64,000 nucleotides of DNA from Apostichopus japonicus (GCF_037975245.1 NC_092561.1:17739001-17803000); one strand, 5' to 3'. Positions 1 through 11,689 are shown, counted from the first letter of the stretch. Numbers and translations: made by a program. The notes: a model not told the origin generated them from the letters alone.

Positions 1-3000
1 CTGATACCACCAGAATACGTAAGTAACCATCCTGTTGGTGATATTTAGTTACATGAACATACTGATATCACCAGTTTCCATGGTGACACACACTGAGCTA
101 GTCAGCCTTCACTGAATTCGCACCATGATGGCGATGCTTCTGTTTGCCTCCCTCCTCTGTAGTTACTTTAAATGTTTGTGTTCTTCATAGCTGTATCGCT
201 TGACGTTTTGGACCCGTCACTGCAAGAAGTCTCGTACAGACGTGGATCTCTTCTATGGTAATGTGAATGTCTATGAAAAGGAACCTCTGGAGGCTTATGA
301 GATGAACGGCAAGGACGAGGAAGGCAATGAAAATACAGAGGTGAGTGAGATAAGAATCAAAGACATGGAAAAAGTAAAAGACATGGAAAAATCATGCAAT
401 TTAAAGAGTTACTGTACTCTCAGAGTGTTGCAATGGAAGACAACTAAAGGCATTGAAGACTCGCCCCAAACTGCGTGCGGCCATCTGAAAAAGTTAACTT
501 TCTATTGCTTGCAAGTGACGTTTTGTTCGTGTCGCTACAAAATGCAGACAGTAATGAAATGTGATACCTTAATTGTTATCTATAGCTGGACCTGAGATGT
601 CCATCGCTGTATCGTGTGTATACTGTGCTGTGTGTATTGACCGCAGTTGTATGTACTGACTGTACACTAGTGTCTAATTACCGACGGTAGCAAGCTGTGT
701 GTGTATTTTCTGGGATCGATGGTGGTGTTTAACACTTCTGTTACACCTCCTTTGAAACTAGGTCAAATTACCGGAATTAGACGTTTCTTTTTGCGCGAGT
801 CTTCACACCCTTTAAGTAAATTATTAAGACCAGACAAATACGTATTATAACCAGGTCTCTGTACAGCATGTACATGTACAAAATGCTGAATGTTGCCCTA
901 CAAAACCCCATACTATATAAAGGTCTGTGTACGGCTGTACAGCATGTACATATACCATGTGCTGAATGTTGCCCTAGATAGCCCTATACTATATAAAGGT
1001 CTGTGTACGGCTGTACAGCATGTACATATACCATGTGCTGTATGTTGCCCTACATAGCTCTATACTATATACAGGACTGTGTACATCTGTACAGCATGTA
1101 GCCTACATAAATCATGTGCTGCATGTAGCCTTAGGTTACTATATGCTATATCTACAGGTCTTTGTACATCTGTAGAGCTCACCCATCATTATGTTTCTTT
1201 CTTCTCTGGAATTTTAGTTTTGTTGGCATTAGTAAACATGAAAAGAAACAAAATATAGATTTGTTTGCCAGCAATCTGTATTCTATGTTGATAGCGAATA
1301 TGCTATGAATGACAGGGAATTATGAATGACCTTCATGTCATCAATTTGGACAACATATCTGGTTAAAAGGCAAAAGACAAAGTTCCATCTTCGAGTGACC
1401 ATGGTAACAATTTCCAACAAGTTTGCATCTTAACAATTTAGAACATTTGTTCAATAGGAAGAATAAAATATTTTATTTGTTTTTGTTGTTATTCATGTTG
1501 ATTAATATGTTGTTGCTACACAGTATGATGGTTGCTTTATTATTCATTGTCTGCTATTAATATTCATTCATGTTTACGTTTTCCTTTTGTGAAGGATCAT
1601 TCTGAAGTAGAGAAAGCCGTTAAAGGGGAATCCATTGAACGAAATGGTGAGTTGATTCAGCTTCTAGAACATGTTTAGAATAGTGTAGTATCGTATCGTA
1701 TGGCATTGTTTGGTATCATATGGTATCGTATATATATAGTATAGTTTACAAATGGTTATGAGTGCAATGAGTTTACAAATGGTTATGAGTGCAATAGTGC
1801 AAATATTTCATGAGTTGAAGATGGAATGTTCCATTCAAGGAGGCGCAGCCGAGTTGAATGGAACAAATTACATCTTTCAACAAATTCTATCACGAATGGA
1901 AACCATTCATTATTTTTTTATACAACACCTTCAAATTTGGATATAATTGGATGTAAAATGCACTCATGCAACAGATTGTTTTGAACAGACAGGTTCCTCT
2001 GCTCTCTTACCATTGAAAAAAGTGCTATCAAAAAAGTATAACACATGGTTCTATTTCATAGAGTGCAATAGAGCGGATTTTGCATGCAATCGACGAGCAA
2101 TTGACCAATCAAATGGCCGGAATATAATTAGGTGTTGTATAATATAGTATAGTATAGTACAGTACAGTACAGAACAGTACTGTACTGTACTGTACCGTAC
2201 AGTACAGTACCGTATAGTACAGTACAGTACAGAACAGTACAGTACAGTACGGAACAGTACAGTACAGTACATTACAGTATAGTACCGTACAGTACAGTAT
2301 CATATAGTACAGTACAGTATAGTACAGTACAGTACATTACATTACAGTATATACACAACGTCTCGTAAGACATTTAGCATCGATCCAGATATTCCATTCT
2401 GTATGTTCGGGTATAAATTACTTAATTGTACACTGTATAAAGATGGTGAAAAATACTAAAGTAAATATATTGCATGCCATTATTCTGCCTATTAAAGAGC
2501 AACAGTCAATGTTAACTGCAACAGAGAATAGATTCCAAGAGATATGGGACTGTTCGTATAAGTATGGAGGAAAACGACACATACGAACTAACGAACGGAA
2601 GGACGGACGGAAGAGTGCTTGAGCGGCAAATAAGAATTACAAACAGTGTTATTTCCTGCTAAACGTCATTAGGAGTTATTATTGAACCACAATATTATTT
2701 TTTTTTGCTAGAAAATATCAAGTTATATTTAAGATACTAATATAATATGAGGCAACCAAGCCCTACTGATGTTTATTCATTAGATGCAAAATTAAATATT
2801 TTAAATGCAAATACTCCTGCTTGGGAGTGTTTAGGAGTAAAACTGAAATCTCTGAAGCTGAAAGATTTTGTCACATTTTATTTATATTATTTCAATTTTG
2901 ATTTTCTTTCGTTAATTTCAGATCAACCGTCTTACGAGGCTGGGTGTAAGGGTTGCTTCCATCGGTTTTACGAATGGTTCTGCGGTTTCTCTACCACCGA

Positions 3001-3151
3001 TGAACCGGAACCGACCGAGAGAGAACGGCTGGAGCAAGAAAGACAAATGATGGACAAAATTGAACAAACCAAAATGGAAAAGATTATTCTGAATACAGGT
3101 TTGATCGTAGTCCTGACGATTGGAGTCTTCTTGTATGGTTGGTATGCCTAG
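1..3151 (+). CDS. SLC5A-family sodium/solute cotransporter, C-terminal exons (partial gene)
   Basis: This is the 3' end of a sodium-coupled solute transporter of the SLC5A (SGLT) family; the rest lies upstream of the window. Coding segments read as 1-18, 191-340, 1595-1646 and 2922-3151, all with GT/AG junctions and compatible phases (0, 0, 1), ending at TAG 3149-3151. The joined reading contains the family's cytosolic motif PPEYLYRLTFW, corresponding to the HLYRL segment of SGLT1. It is followed by a charged loop, the conserved F-x-x-FYEWFCG segment and a last hydrophobic helix ending in GWYA, equivalent to the 14th membrane helix and the YFA end of SGLT1. The family moves sugars, inositol or other organic solutes with Na+ across the plasma membrane. 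The substrate cannot be told from this fragment. A first AATAAA downstream lies at 4352-4357, so a 3' UTR of about 1.2 kb is possible. Confidence 0.85.
191..340 (+). CDS. SLC5A exon: loop after membrane helix 13
   Basis: A 50-codon exon in phase 0 at both ends. The acceptor is TTCTTCATAG at 181-190 and the donor GTGAGT at 341. It begins LYRLTFWTRH and becomes acidic (E, D, N rich), as in the variable cytosolic loop before the final helix of SGLT proteins. The preceding segment 1-18 ends at a GTAAGT donor (19-24) and supplies the upstream LIPPEY residues. Confidence 0.85.
854..1180. repeat. 76-bp tandem repeat in SLC5A intron
   Basis: About four and a half copies begin at 854, 922, 998, 1074 and 1157. 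Each contains GTCTGTGTACGGCTGTACAG and, in the first three, CTATATAAAGG at the copy boundary. The last copies are diverged. It lies in the intron between the exons ending at 340 and starting at 1595. Confidence 0.85.
1595..1646 (+). CDS. SLC5A small exon in cytosolic loop
   Basis: A 52-nt exon between a polypyrimidine/AAG acceptor (AG at 1593-1594) and a GTGAGT donor at 1647. It encodes 17 charged codons (DHSEVEKAVKGESIERN) plus one base, which joins the AT at 2922 to make GAT. The sequence is not itself diagnostic. The exon is supported by its splice sites and by restoring frame between the flanking exons. Confidence 0.7.
1918..2142. mobile_element. Possible MITE with 13-bp perfect terminal inverted repeats
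   Basis: TTATACAACACCT at 1918-1930 is the exact reverse complement of AGGTGTTGTATAA at 2130-2142. The 225-bp interior has no coding potential but carries loosely inverted motifs around TGCACTC / GAGTGCA. A target duplication cannot be separated from the TA-rich ends, so the assignment is tentative. A nearby 11-bp inverted repeat (GTTCCATTCAA at 1828 against TTGAATGGAAC) is separate. Confidence 0.4.
2143..2350. repeat. AGTAC pentanucleotide microsatellite
   Basis: Imperfect (AGTAC)n with variants AGTAT, AGAAC and CGTAC. It lies directly beside the inverted-repeat element ending at 2142 and inside the last SLC5A intron. Because the unit reads almost the same on both strands (GTACT/AGTAC), it gives tyrosine/cysteine-rich open frames on the minus strand that are artefacts. 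Confidence 0.9.
2922..3151 (+). CDS. SLC5A terminal exon with last transmembrane helix
   Basis: The acceptor is GTTAATTTCAG ending at 2921. The exon encodes a cysteine/aromatic patch (GCKGCFHRFYEWFCGF), a strongly charged stretch rich in E, R and K, and a final helix of about 20 hydrophobic residues (IILNTGLIVVLTIGVFLYG) with GWYA at the end. This organisation matches the C-terminus of SGLT-type transporters. Confidence 0.88.
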
Positions 3152-4190
3152 AGCAGCGATCCCTTACCTGGGGTTACAAGCACATATCCTGGGGGTGTTA
3201 AGCAGGACTCCATTGTTTGCAGAGCTATATATACACATAAACAAGAAAATCATACTTCAATGTGTTCATGCACGGCTGGTAAAGGGGGTCGAAAAGGTAT
3301 TAACAAATACCGGTATAGAGGCAGTGGGAATCCATTATCAATCAGATATGCTATGTGGATTAAGTGGAAAGTGATCTTTTCAGTCCCTGGTAGTATTTTG
3401 CTATAGTTAACCTTTTAATTATGTGCCTTCTTGACACAAATTTGAAATTTAACCAAAAATGCTATTGACTGATTGAAGACTCAAATGAATTGGATTTGCA
3501 ACAAAGATATTTAATGAAAGAAAGGACAAAGAATGTCAAATATTGCAATATCTTGATTTATGCCAATAGATCTATGCTAAATGCCAATCATTTTTTTTAT
3601 AAAAATCAAATGATATTTCAGACAGAGAAATTTAACCAAACTGGTTCTAAAAGAAACGTGAAATATATTCAAATCATATAACCATGTGATTATACTCATC
3701 ACCAGACTGACAGGAAGTAACTAGGGTAACAGTCACTATGGATACCTTCAAGTCAATTTTTGTACTTTCCCGCTTAAAGATAGCTTGTAAGATAATTTGT
3801 ACTGTAACATGTTTTGCAACACTATCCGTTAACAAAGGTATGGATGGTCAAACCCTTCCAGAAAAGAATTTTAAAATATAGCTGGTTTAAATACTGAAGC
3901 CAAATCTAACGACACTCATTAGCATAAACACAAAGTACAATAAGTGTAGATTAGGGTTAACTTTATTTCTCATTTGAGGATAGGTTCCATTTGCCAACAC
4001 AGTCTGGGGTTAACTACAAGTACCTTGAATTCATTGTAAAAATTTCTACCAATTTCTGTTAAACATTTCCATTGTAAAATTTCGAGTCAAAGCTTAAATT
4101 TTTATATTGTTTGAAGTAATTCTGTCTGCCAAAATTTTGACCTTATTGAAATCATTGAACATAAATGAAATGAATGCTGCCAATCTACTG

Positions 4191-4230
<40 letters not shown>

Positions 4231-5060
4231 TCCAGCTCATTGCAATGTCAAATACAAATATATTAATTTATCGTGGTCGTTAATTTCCATATCATTTCAC
4301 ACTAAATATATATTTATATATAATATTCAAACCTTCATTTTGAAAATTTGCAATAAAGGAAAATTTGAAATGAATTGTAAATATTTAAATATTTTATTAT
4401 GATATATATTAATTCTGATATTATAAATTATTTTTATTAATATTCAGGTATCATTTTAAGTTTTTCATTCTATTTTCAATTTTCATTTTATAATCTGCAA
4501 TTTCTTTTCTTTTAGCCTATCGATTTGAAATCTTGCATGTCATTGTTGCAAATGGAAATTATTATACAATGAATTTTCATGTGGTGTAATTTTCCATAAT
4601 TACCCAAGCAACAACAAGTCTTCCAGTCCTAATTATGTAAAAAATATTTTTTTGTGAAAAACATTGTAAATAAAAACAAGCTTACAACCTTTTGAAATTA
4701 ATGCAATAATTTTCACAGCTGCATGTAGTACACAATAGTTAAAACACAATGAGATATTCTGATATTTATTTTTCGAAAAAAGACAAAATTTGTTATAACT
4801 GAAACAAACAGTCAATGCAATATTATTTCTATATGTGACCTCTGTAGTAATTAATGATACCAAAGAAAAGGAAAACAATAATAGTTAAACCATGAGAGTA
4901 CTCGTCTATTATCAGCTTTAAAAGAACTTGTAATGTGTTGTATTCCTTGTTGTCTTATGTAAATCATTACGCTAAATATTTTATTTAGCCAAAAATTCAA
5001 TTTTTTTTATCAGAATTTTTTTTTTTTTTGGCATCACGTTTCATATGAACGCTACTATCA
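3152..5060. other. 3' flank of SLC5A; AT-rich, no gene seen
   Basis: Presumed 3' UTR and intergenic DNA. It contains an (AT)n run at about 4195-4226, an AATAAA at 4352-4357 and a poly-T run at about 5019-5029. Short open frames here lack codon bias, motifs or splice context. Confidence 0.6.
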
Positions 5061-5061
5061 G

Positions 5062-6130
5062 GCAGAGGTAAGGAACTGTTCATACTACCAGTACGAGTGC
5101 TCTGAAGTGTGATATGGAAGGACAGTTTAGAGAGGTATTAGCATTAGAATCAGAGTAAGGTTAGGAACTGTTCATACTGTCAGTACGAGTTCTCTGAAGC
5201 GTGATATGGAAGGACAGTTTAGAGAGGTATTAGCATTAGAATCAGAGTAAGGTTAGGAACTGTTCATACTGTCAGTACGAGTGCTCTGAAGCATGATATG
5301 GAAGGACAGTTTAGAGTGGTATTAGCATTAGAATCAGAGTAGGGTTAGGAACTGTTCATACTGTCAGTACGAGTTCTCTGAAGCGTGATATGGAAGGACA
5401 GTTTAGAGAGGTATTAGCATTAGAATCAGAGTAAGGTTAGGAACTGTTCATACTGTCAGTACGAGTGCTCTGAAGCGTGATATGGAAGGACAGTTTAGAG
5501 TGGTATTAGCATTAGAATCAGAGTAAGGTTAGGAACTGTTCATACTGTCAGTAGGAGTGCTCTGAAGCGTGATATGGAAGGACAGTATAGAGTGGTATTA
5601 GCATTACAATCAGAGTAAGGTTAGGACTGTTCATACTGTCAGTACGAGTGCTCTGAAGCATGATATGGAAGGACAGTTTAGAGTGGTATTAGCATTAGAA
5701 TCAGAGTAAGGTTAGGAACTGTTCATACTGTCAGTAGGAGTGCTCTGAAGCGTGATATGGAAGGACAGTATAGAGTGGTATTAGCATTACAATCAGAGTA
5801 AGGTTAGGACTGTTCATACTGTCAGTACGAGTGCTCTGAAGCATGATATGGAAGGACAGTTTAGAGTGGTATTAGCATTAGAATCAGAGTAAGGTTAGGA
5901 ACTGTTCATACTGTCAGTAGGAGTGCTCTGAAGCGTGATATGGAAGGACAGTATAGAGTGGTATTAGCATTAGAATCAGAGTAAGGTTAGGACTGTTCAT
6001 ACTGTCAGTACGAGTGCTCTGAAGCGTGATATGGAAGGACAGTTTAGAGTGGTATTAGCATTAGAATCAGAGTAAGTTATGAAATGTTCATACTGTCAGT
6101 ACGAGTGCTCTGAAACATGATATGGGGAGG
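5062..6130. repeat. 92-bp tandem repeat array with dimeric higher-order pattern
   Basis: About 11.6 copies of a 92-bp unit of the form GGTTAGGAACTGTTCATACT...AGAATCAGAGTAA. The first copies are nearly identical monomers. From 5527 two variants alternate: one has GTAGGAGTG and ACAGTATAGAG; the other starts GGTTAGGACTG, one base shorter. Starts at 5527, 5710 and 5893 are spaced 183 bp, so the unit of amplification there is a dimer. The last copy degenerates at about 6120. Confidence 0.95.
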
Positions 6131-6359
6131 ACAGTCTTGCTAATCTCATGTTTAATTAAATATACCAAAATCAGAGTGATTTCAAAGTAAGCATTTCGGT
6201 AGTAAATCTAATATATTAGGCCTATCTTGTTTTCATATTTTGTCTGTCGGGAGCCTGTTATTTAAGTAAGTATAACAGTAACATTTATTGTGATGGTAAT
6301 CACTAATTTCATTTTTATTAAACCTTCTTACACTTTCTTTGAAGTACAGTTTACACCAG

Positions 6360-6480
6360 GTGTGCCAGAGAGGGTTTGGGTGCCAAAAAAGGGGGGGGGG
6401 GGGGAATGTTGGTGAGGACTAACAATCAAAGAATCAGAGACCCCAATCCCCACCCCCCCCCCCACCCCCGAAAAAAAGTT
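6360..6480. repeat. Poly-G and poly-C tracts
   Basis: A G14 tract near 6390-6404 and C-rich tracts near 6448-6468 flank about 45 bp. They are low-complexity and may form G-quadruplex or hairpin structures. The open frames across them are proline/glycine artefacts. Confidence 0.7.
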
Positions 6481-6542
6481 CCTTACATAAACTGGAAGAT
6501 TGAAACGAAAGCTTGTCTCATCTGTGTAAAGAAGGTAAATGT

Positions 6543-6906
6543 CAGTGGCGGAGCTAGGGGTATTGGTCAAGGGGGGCGAGAATGGTCTGTAGGGGCGCTC
6601 ACGACACTAAGCGGAGCGCCACCACAGGTTGGCGCGGAGCCTACAGAAATTTTTTGAGTAAAGATACTTCCTAGATCGCCGGAAATGACCCTTTCCTTGC
6701 CTTGTTTATTTGCAGATAAACGAAGAATAAATAGGTGTCATCGCCAACAAAATGTGACAAATGTCAATAGGTAGATGAGAGCGCAATACAAAAGTGAATA
6801 CTCGCGAATAAGTAAAAAGTGGTAAAAAGCTGAAAAGGGCGCCAGCAGTCCATTTGTGTCCGTCAGGGGGCATCGACCCCCTGACTGTATGGACGCTCCG
6901 CCACTG
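6543..6906. mobile_element. hAT-like MITE (CAGTGGCGGAGC ends)
   Basis: A 364-bp element with terminal inverted repeats CAGTGGCGGAGC at the left and GCTCCGCCACTG at the right (minor mismatch). It is flanked by GTAAATGT (6535-6542) and GTATATGT (6907-6914), a 7/8 match that fits the 8-bp target duplications of hAT elements. It contains the shared core module (about 6605-6695) with AGCGCCACCA and GGTTGGCGCG. It has no transposase and must be non-autonomous. Confidence 0.75.
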
Positions 6907-6914
6907 GTATATGT

Positions 6915-8190
6915 CTTCTGCCTCATGTTGTAATCCTTTAGTATTATCATGTAACATCCATAATGAGTACTGACCACCAATATGATTATATTTTGCCAAA
7001 TTATATTTCAGATTCTTGTTTTGTACATGCACTTACATTGTCAGTAATAATTATAAATTATAATAAACTATATAGAAAAATGCAAAATGAGATTTTTTAT
7101 TGTCAGTTTCTCAAAAGTAACTTTAGATTCGTTTATAAATAGATGGCGCTCTTTCGTAATGTCACTGTGTATGTCGTAATCAGTTCGTCAGAGCATTTTA
7201 AAGGATTTTATAGTGACAGTCCTTTGGGGTATTTGAAGAAAAAAAAACTTTATAAATATTTCATCGCCACAGTCCTAGTTCGGGATTTTCATCCTATAAT
7301 TCAGGACAAGTGAATTTTTGAGCCTGTTCGGATTTTGAATCGTTTGTGAAACAAAACATCTCAGAACTGTCCCTTTCTATAAATTAGTTGAGCCCCTTTT
7401 GGCCAGTAGAAAGTTCTTTTCTCTTTTATCTTACTCTTTTGTATGAAAAGGAGTCTTTCCGTTCAAAAATAAAGAAACTGTCATCAAAATTGGGCTTTTG
7501 TTAAAAAAAAAGGACATTTCCAATACTGCCAATTTGAAGTACAGAATGTACCGTGGGTTCATTTTGTCCGTCGGAAAATCTTGAGGTAATTTTGTAATTG
7601 ACCTTCATAAATCAAAGTCACATGACCCACCGTTCCTTGAAGTTAGTCAAGGATAGAAATGTCAATTCTTCAGCTGCTTTTGAGTAAAAGATTCATACTG
7701 TGATTGCGAATAATACAACATTATATTATAATATATAAGGTGATGTGACCGAACCCGCAAGGAAGGTAGAGACCTTTTTGAAAAGGATTCCCAAATAGGA
7801 AATACAAAAATGAAAGCAAATCACGAGAAACTTAGTTCAGAGACCCAAGGATCAGGAACCCTTACCATAGCTTATTTGAGACTCTATCAGTGTTAGATCG
7901 TGGATGAACACCAGTTTATTACAAGCCTTCTTTTTTCGATAAGTGTTCAGATGATAACGAGGGTGAGAAGTCGCTGGGAGCACCGCCATTTAACGTCCTG
8001 ATCACTTTCTCAAATACTGAGGTAGGCAAAGGTACCCCATTCGACATTACTTGCAGTGCAGCCAGCCATGACGAACAAAGTTGTTTCGCAACCAAGTGAA
8101 GAACAGAAACAAACCCCTTTTCTCAAGTTCACAAACCAGATATACCAAATCCCGGAAGGCTCCGCACATAACCACTGCACTGCACGTTTA
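6915..8190. other. No gene recognised
   Basis: AT-rich unique-looking sequence. No exon with paired splice sites and convincing protein content was found on either strand. It holds only short homopolymer runs (for example A8-A9 near 7240 and 7505). Confidence 0.5.
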
Positions 8191-8204
8191 AATAGGTCAA
8201 GAGA

Positions 8205-8285
8205 ATCTGGCTCCTGACGGAAGTTTGATCATGGAACCTAAGGATTGTGAGGCGAACACTCTAACCGCTGAACCAAGCCTTTGCC
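8205..8285 (-). pseudogene. tRNA-Val-like SINE head or tRNA pseudogene
   Basis: On the minus strand the sequence reads GGCTTGGTTCAGCGGTTAGA, with TTCGCCTCACAATC in the anticodon arm and GGTTCCATGATCAAACT at the T-arm. These resemble the A-box and B-box of a tRNA-Val (CAC-like anticodon). The stems no longer pair well, so it is a decayed tRNA-derived sequence, not a functional tRNA. Confidence 0.5.
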
Positions 8286-8641
8286 CTGCTGGCTTAGGAC
8301 AGTTTGTTGAAAAAATAGAAAAGAAAACAAACAAAGCAGGAACCAAAAAACAGGAATGAGAATAAATTAAAGAAGAAATCAAGAGAATATTTGGTTGTAG
8401 GTTACCACGGTAACATTTAACCACGTGACGGTTAAGTGTTTTATATATCATAGACGGAAAGATTAATTTCATGACCATGGAAGGCTAGGCTATTTACGTA
8501 ACCTGTATGTCGCAGATTTAAAATGTCCCGTATTTACCAACTCGCTTCCATTGTTGCAAAGTCCGAAAATACTCATAAATAATATAAGGACCATGGTGTC
8601 ACTATAACGTTAACATGGCTGCCTATATCAAATCAGAAGAA

Positions 8642-9467
8642 CAGGGGCGTATCCAGGATTTTCCAATAGGGGGGGCGCCAGGCATGAATGATCGCCGTCC
8701 TGGGGGATGGGTCTAAGGGGAGGGGTGTACAATTTTTGCTTTCAAAGAAGGGCTGAAATGCAAAATGGTGTCATATGCATGGGCGGTGATCCGTACTTCC
8801 GAGTGGGGGGGGGGGGGGGGGATATGACCTTTTTGACTATCTAAGCGTAGCGCCACCATGAGTTGGCGCGAATCGTACAAGAAAATTTTGGGATTAACAA
8901 ACCCTCTAGATGGCCGGAAACGGCACTTCCCGAGGTTTCCAAGCGGCATATACCCAATTTTAAAATAGGGATGTCATGTCCGAAATATCTCATAATCAGG
9001 ATCCAAAATACTTTTTTTTTTAATTTCGGGTGTTATTTTGGGAAAATTGCCCCTGTCATTTTCATGGGGGGATATATCCCCCCTCCACCCAGGATCGCCG
9101 CCCATGGCCATATGTGATCCATTTTTCGACCTTAATAATAAGCAACATTTCCAGTAAATATGGACACAAAATGCACAATTTAGTATGGCTGGCATGTCAT
9201 TTAGTGGTTATAGTGATAATACAAACACAATTACTATCTATGTTTCTAAAACTATTATGCCGCCGAACTTCGCCAGAACCTTTTTTTGGCAAACAAAAAA
9301 TAAAGCATACGGGAGGGGGGGGGGGGGGGGTTGAGCGATCACCGACATCTCACATAAAGGTCGTCATCAATTTTTTTTTTTTTTTTTGCTAAACTTTTTT
9401 TTTTTTTTTGGTGACGGCCAATAGGGGGGGCGCGCGCCTGTTGCGCCCCCCCCTGGATACGCCCCTG
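8642..9467. mobile_element. DNA transposon with CAGGGGCGTATCCAGG ends
   Basis: An 826-bp element whose left end CAGGGGCGTATCCAGG (8642-8657) is exactly inverted at the right end (CCTGGATACGCCCCTG, 9452-9467). It is directly flanked by GAAGAA on both sides (8636-8641 and 9468-9473), a 6-bp target duplication. G-rich stretches lie just inside both ends. A second element is nested within (8778-9106), and poly-T and poly-G tracts occur near the right end. No transposase frame is present. Confidence 0.8.
8778..9106. mobile_element. Nested hAT-like MITE (CATGGGCGGTGATCC ends)
   Basis: A 329-bp element inside the 8642-9467 transposon. Its ends are CATGGGCGGTGATCC and GGATCGCCGCCCATG, one mismatch apart as inverted repeats. 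The flanks GTCATATG (8770-8777) and GCCATATG (9107-9114) match at 7 of 8 bases. It carries a copy of the shared core module at about 8840-8940 on the plus strand. Confidence 0.75.
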
Positions 9468-9646
9468 GAAGAACATATTTTTCTTTGTCAACTGATATTG
9501 GCTTATCTGCTTAACTTCGTGAAAATGCCTCGGTGAAACCACGCAAACAGATTATGTCATATTTTTGTCCATAGTTTAATGTTTAAAGTCCCCCTCCCAT
9601 AACACAACCTTCTGTGCCCTGCATCATGTATACAACACCTTTACAA

Positions 9647-11683
9647 CCCAGCAAAAAAAGTACCCTAATTTTACCGCGGTAAACTATGGTAAATGTGTGG
9701 TAAATAGGGTAAATGTGTGGTAAAATTGTGGTAAAATCAACTACGGTACATTTACCGCAGTTTTACCATGGTATTACCGCGGTAAAAGTGCGGTACATTT
9801 ACCGCGGTAAATTTACCGCAGTTTTACCATGATATTACAGCGGTATAAGTAGGGTAAAAGTGCGGTACATTTACTACGGTAAATTTACCGCAGTTTTACC
9901 ATGGTATTACCGCGGTAAAAGTGTGGTACATTTACTACGGTAAATTTACCACAATTTTACCATGGTATTACCGCGGTAAAAGTAGGGTAAAAGTGTGGTT
10001 CATTTACTGCGGTAAATTTACCGCAGTTTTACCATGATATAACCGCAGTATAAGTAGGGTAAAAGTGCGGTACATTTACTACGGTAAATTAACCACAGTT
10101 TTACCATGGTATTACCGCGGTAAAAGTAGGGTAAAAGTGTGGTACATTTACTACGGTAAATTTACCATAGTTTTACCATGATATTACTGTAGTAAAAGTA
10201 GGGTAAGTTTATATGGTACATAAACTACATATGTGAAATTCCTACAATTGTGCCATGATTAACCACAGTAAAAATAGGGTAAAACTATACGGTGCAATTA
10301 TACTATGGTAAATTTACCATAATTGTACCACAGTAGAACATATATGGGTCACACTATGAAACATGATGGTACATTTACAGCAATTTTTCCATGATTTTGT
10401 CCCATATTTTTGCAATACTGATATGACAAACCATTTGTTCTACTCATATCTTAATGTTGGCAATATAAATTACCTGTGGATATGAGTTGAATAAAGAAGA
10501 GAGACAAACTGCTATTCTTATATGTTATAGTATGCATCTCTTTTCCTAAAAAAAAACAAGCAGAGGATAGATACATAGAGAATTCCTTCATGGAATCCCT
10601 GATATATTTGAGAGGAGACAACAATTAATTCTTTTTTCATTATTAGGGAGAACCTAAAAGCCTTTAAAATAAAAAAGGAACTATATAAACTAGCACACAT
10701 AAGGCATAGGTTCTGTGCCTCAACACTGTGGCACACAAAAATTGACCAATCAGTGTCCTCAGATTTGGGTATTCTCTGTCAGGTCCAATAAATGACTTGA
10801 CAAGTCTATGTAATTATGTTCAGAGTACTCTTTCCATTTAAAACAAGTCTTTGAGGACAATAAGAGATCAAAAGTCCAATCTGGACTACCAATCAAGTCA
10901 AAAGAAGAGAGTCAGGAATCATACCAGCTAGGGTAAATGAAATTCATCAAAGCTTTCTCATGTGTGAAACCTCCATGGATTTGATGAATTAAAAACTGAT
11001 GCATTCTACAACTGAGGACTTATATGTCAGGCATACAACCATTACAATAAGGGTAACGGCATATAGCCAAATCATAATACGGTACACTGATGGGTGAAAT
11101 TCAAAGGAATATATGGTGTACATGCTAATTGAAATAAGGACAAAATCATGCTCAATTTAAGGTAAAACTGTCCTGCAATTAGTGTAAAATCATGGTAAAC
11201 TGAGGTAAAACTAAGGTAAAAGCGTAGTAAATCTACGGTAAAATTGGGGTAAAATGTGGTAAAAGTATGGTAAAAGTATGGTAAATTGAGGTAAAACTAA
11301 GGTAAAAGCGTGGTAAATCTACGGTAAAATTGGGGTAAAGGAACGGTAAACTGTGGTAAAAGCGTGGTAAATATACGGTAAAATTGGGATAAAAGAACGG
11401 TAAAACTGTGGTAAATTTGGGGTAAAAGCGTAGTAAAAGTGTAGTAAAAGTGCGGTAAAAGTATGGTAACACCGTGGTAAAGTGCGGTAAAATTGGGGTA
11501 AAAGTGAGGTAAAACCATGGTAAATTTGTGGTAATTTACTGCGGTAAACCGCGGTTTACCACCTCCATAGGGCAAAAACACCGCGGTAATGTACAACAAA
11601 TTTACCGTGTTTTTACCCCGGTTTTACCGGGGTAAAAGTGTGGTATGTTACCGCGGTAAATTTGAGGTAAATTTTTTCCTGGG
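9647..11683. mobile_element. Foldback-like 2-kb element of inverted GGTAAA/TTTACC arrays
   Basis: The left end CCCAGCAAAAAA (9647) is approximately inverted by TTTTTTCCTGGG (ending 11683). Inside each end is a dense array of the hexamer TTTACC / GGTAAA, often as the palindrome TTTACCGCGGTAAA. The left array runs to about 10345, with a loose unit of about 70-80 bp (GGTAAATTTACCGCAGTTTT...). The right array spans about 11155-11680 with mostly GGTAAA orientation. About 800 bp in the centre (10350-11150) is non-repetitive and has no coding frame. TTAC occurs just outside both ends and is a possible 4-bp target duplication. Confidence 0.7.
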
Positions 11684-11689
11684 AAGTTA

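Noticed and set aside
11233-11599. Tyrosine/phenylalanine/threonine-rich minus-strand frames (YHSFT-like)
   Set aside because: Translation of the GGTAAA hexamer array; periodicity explains the open frame.
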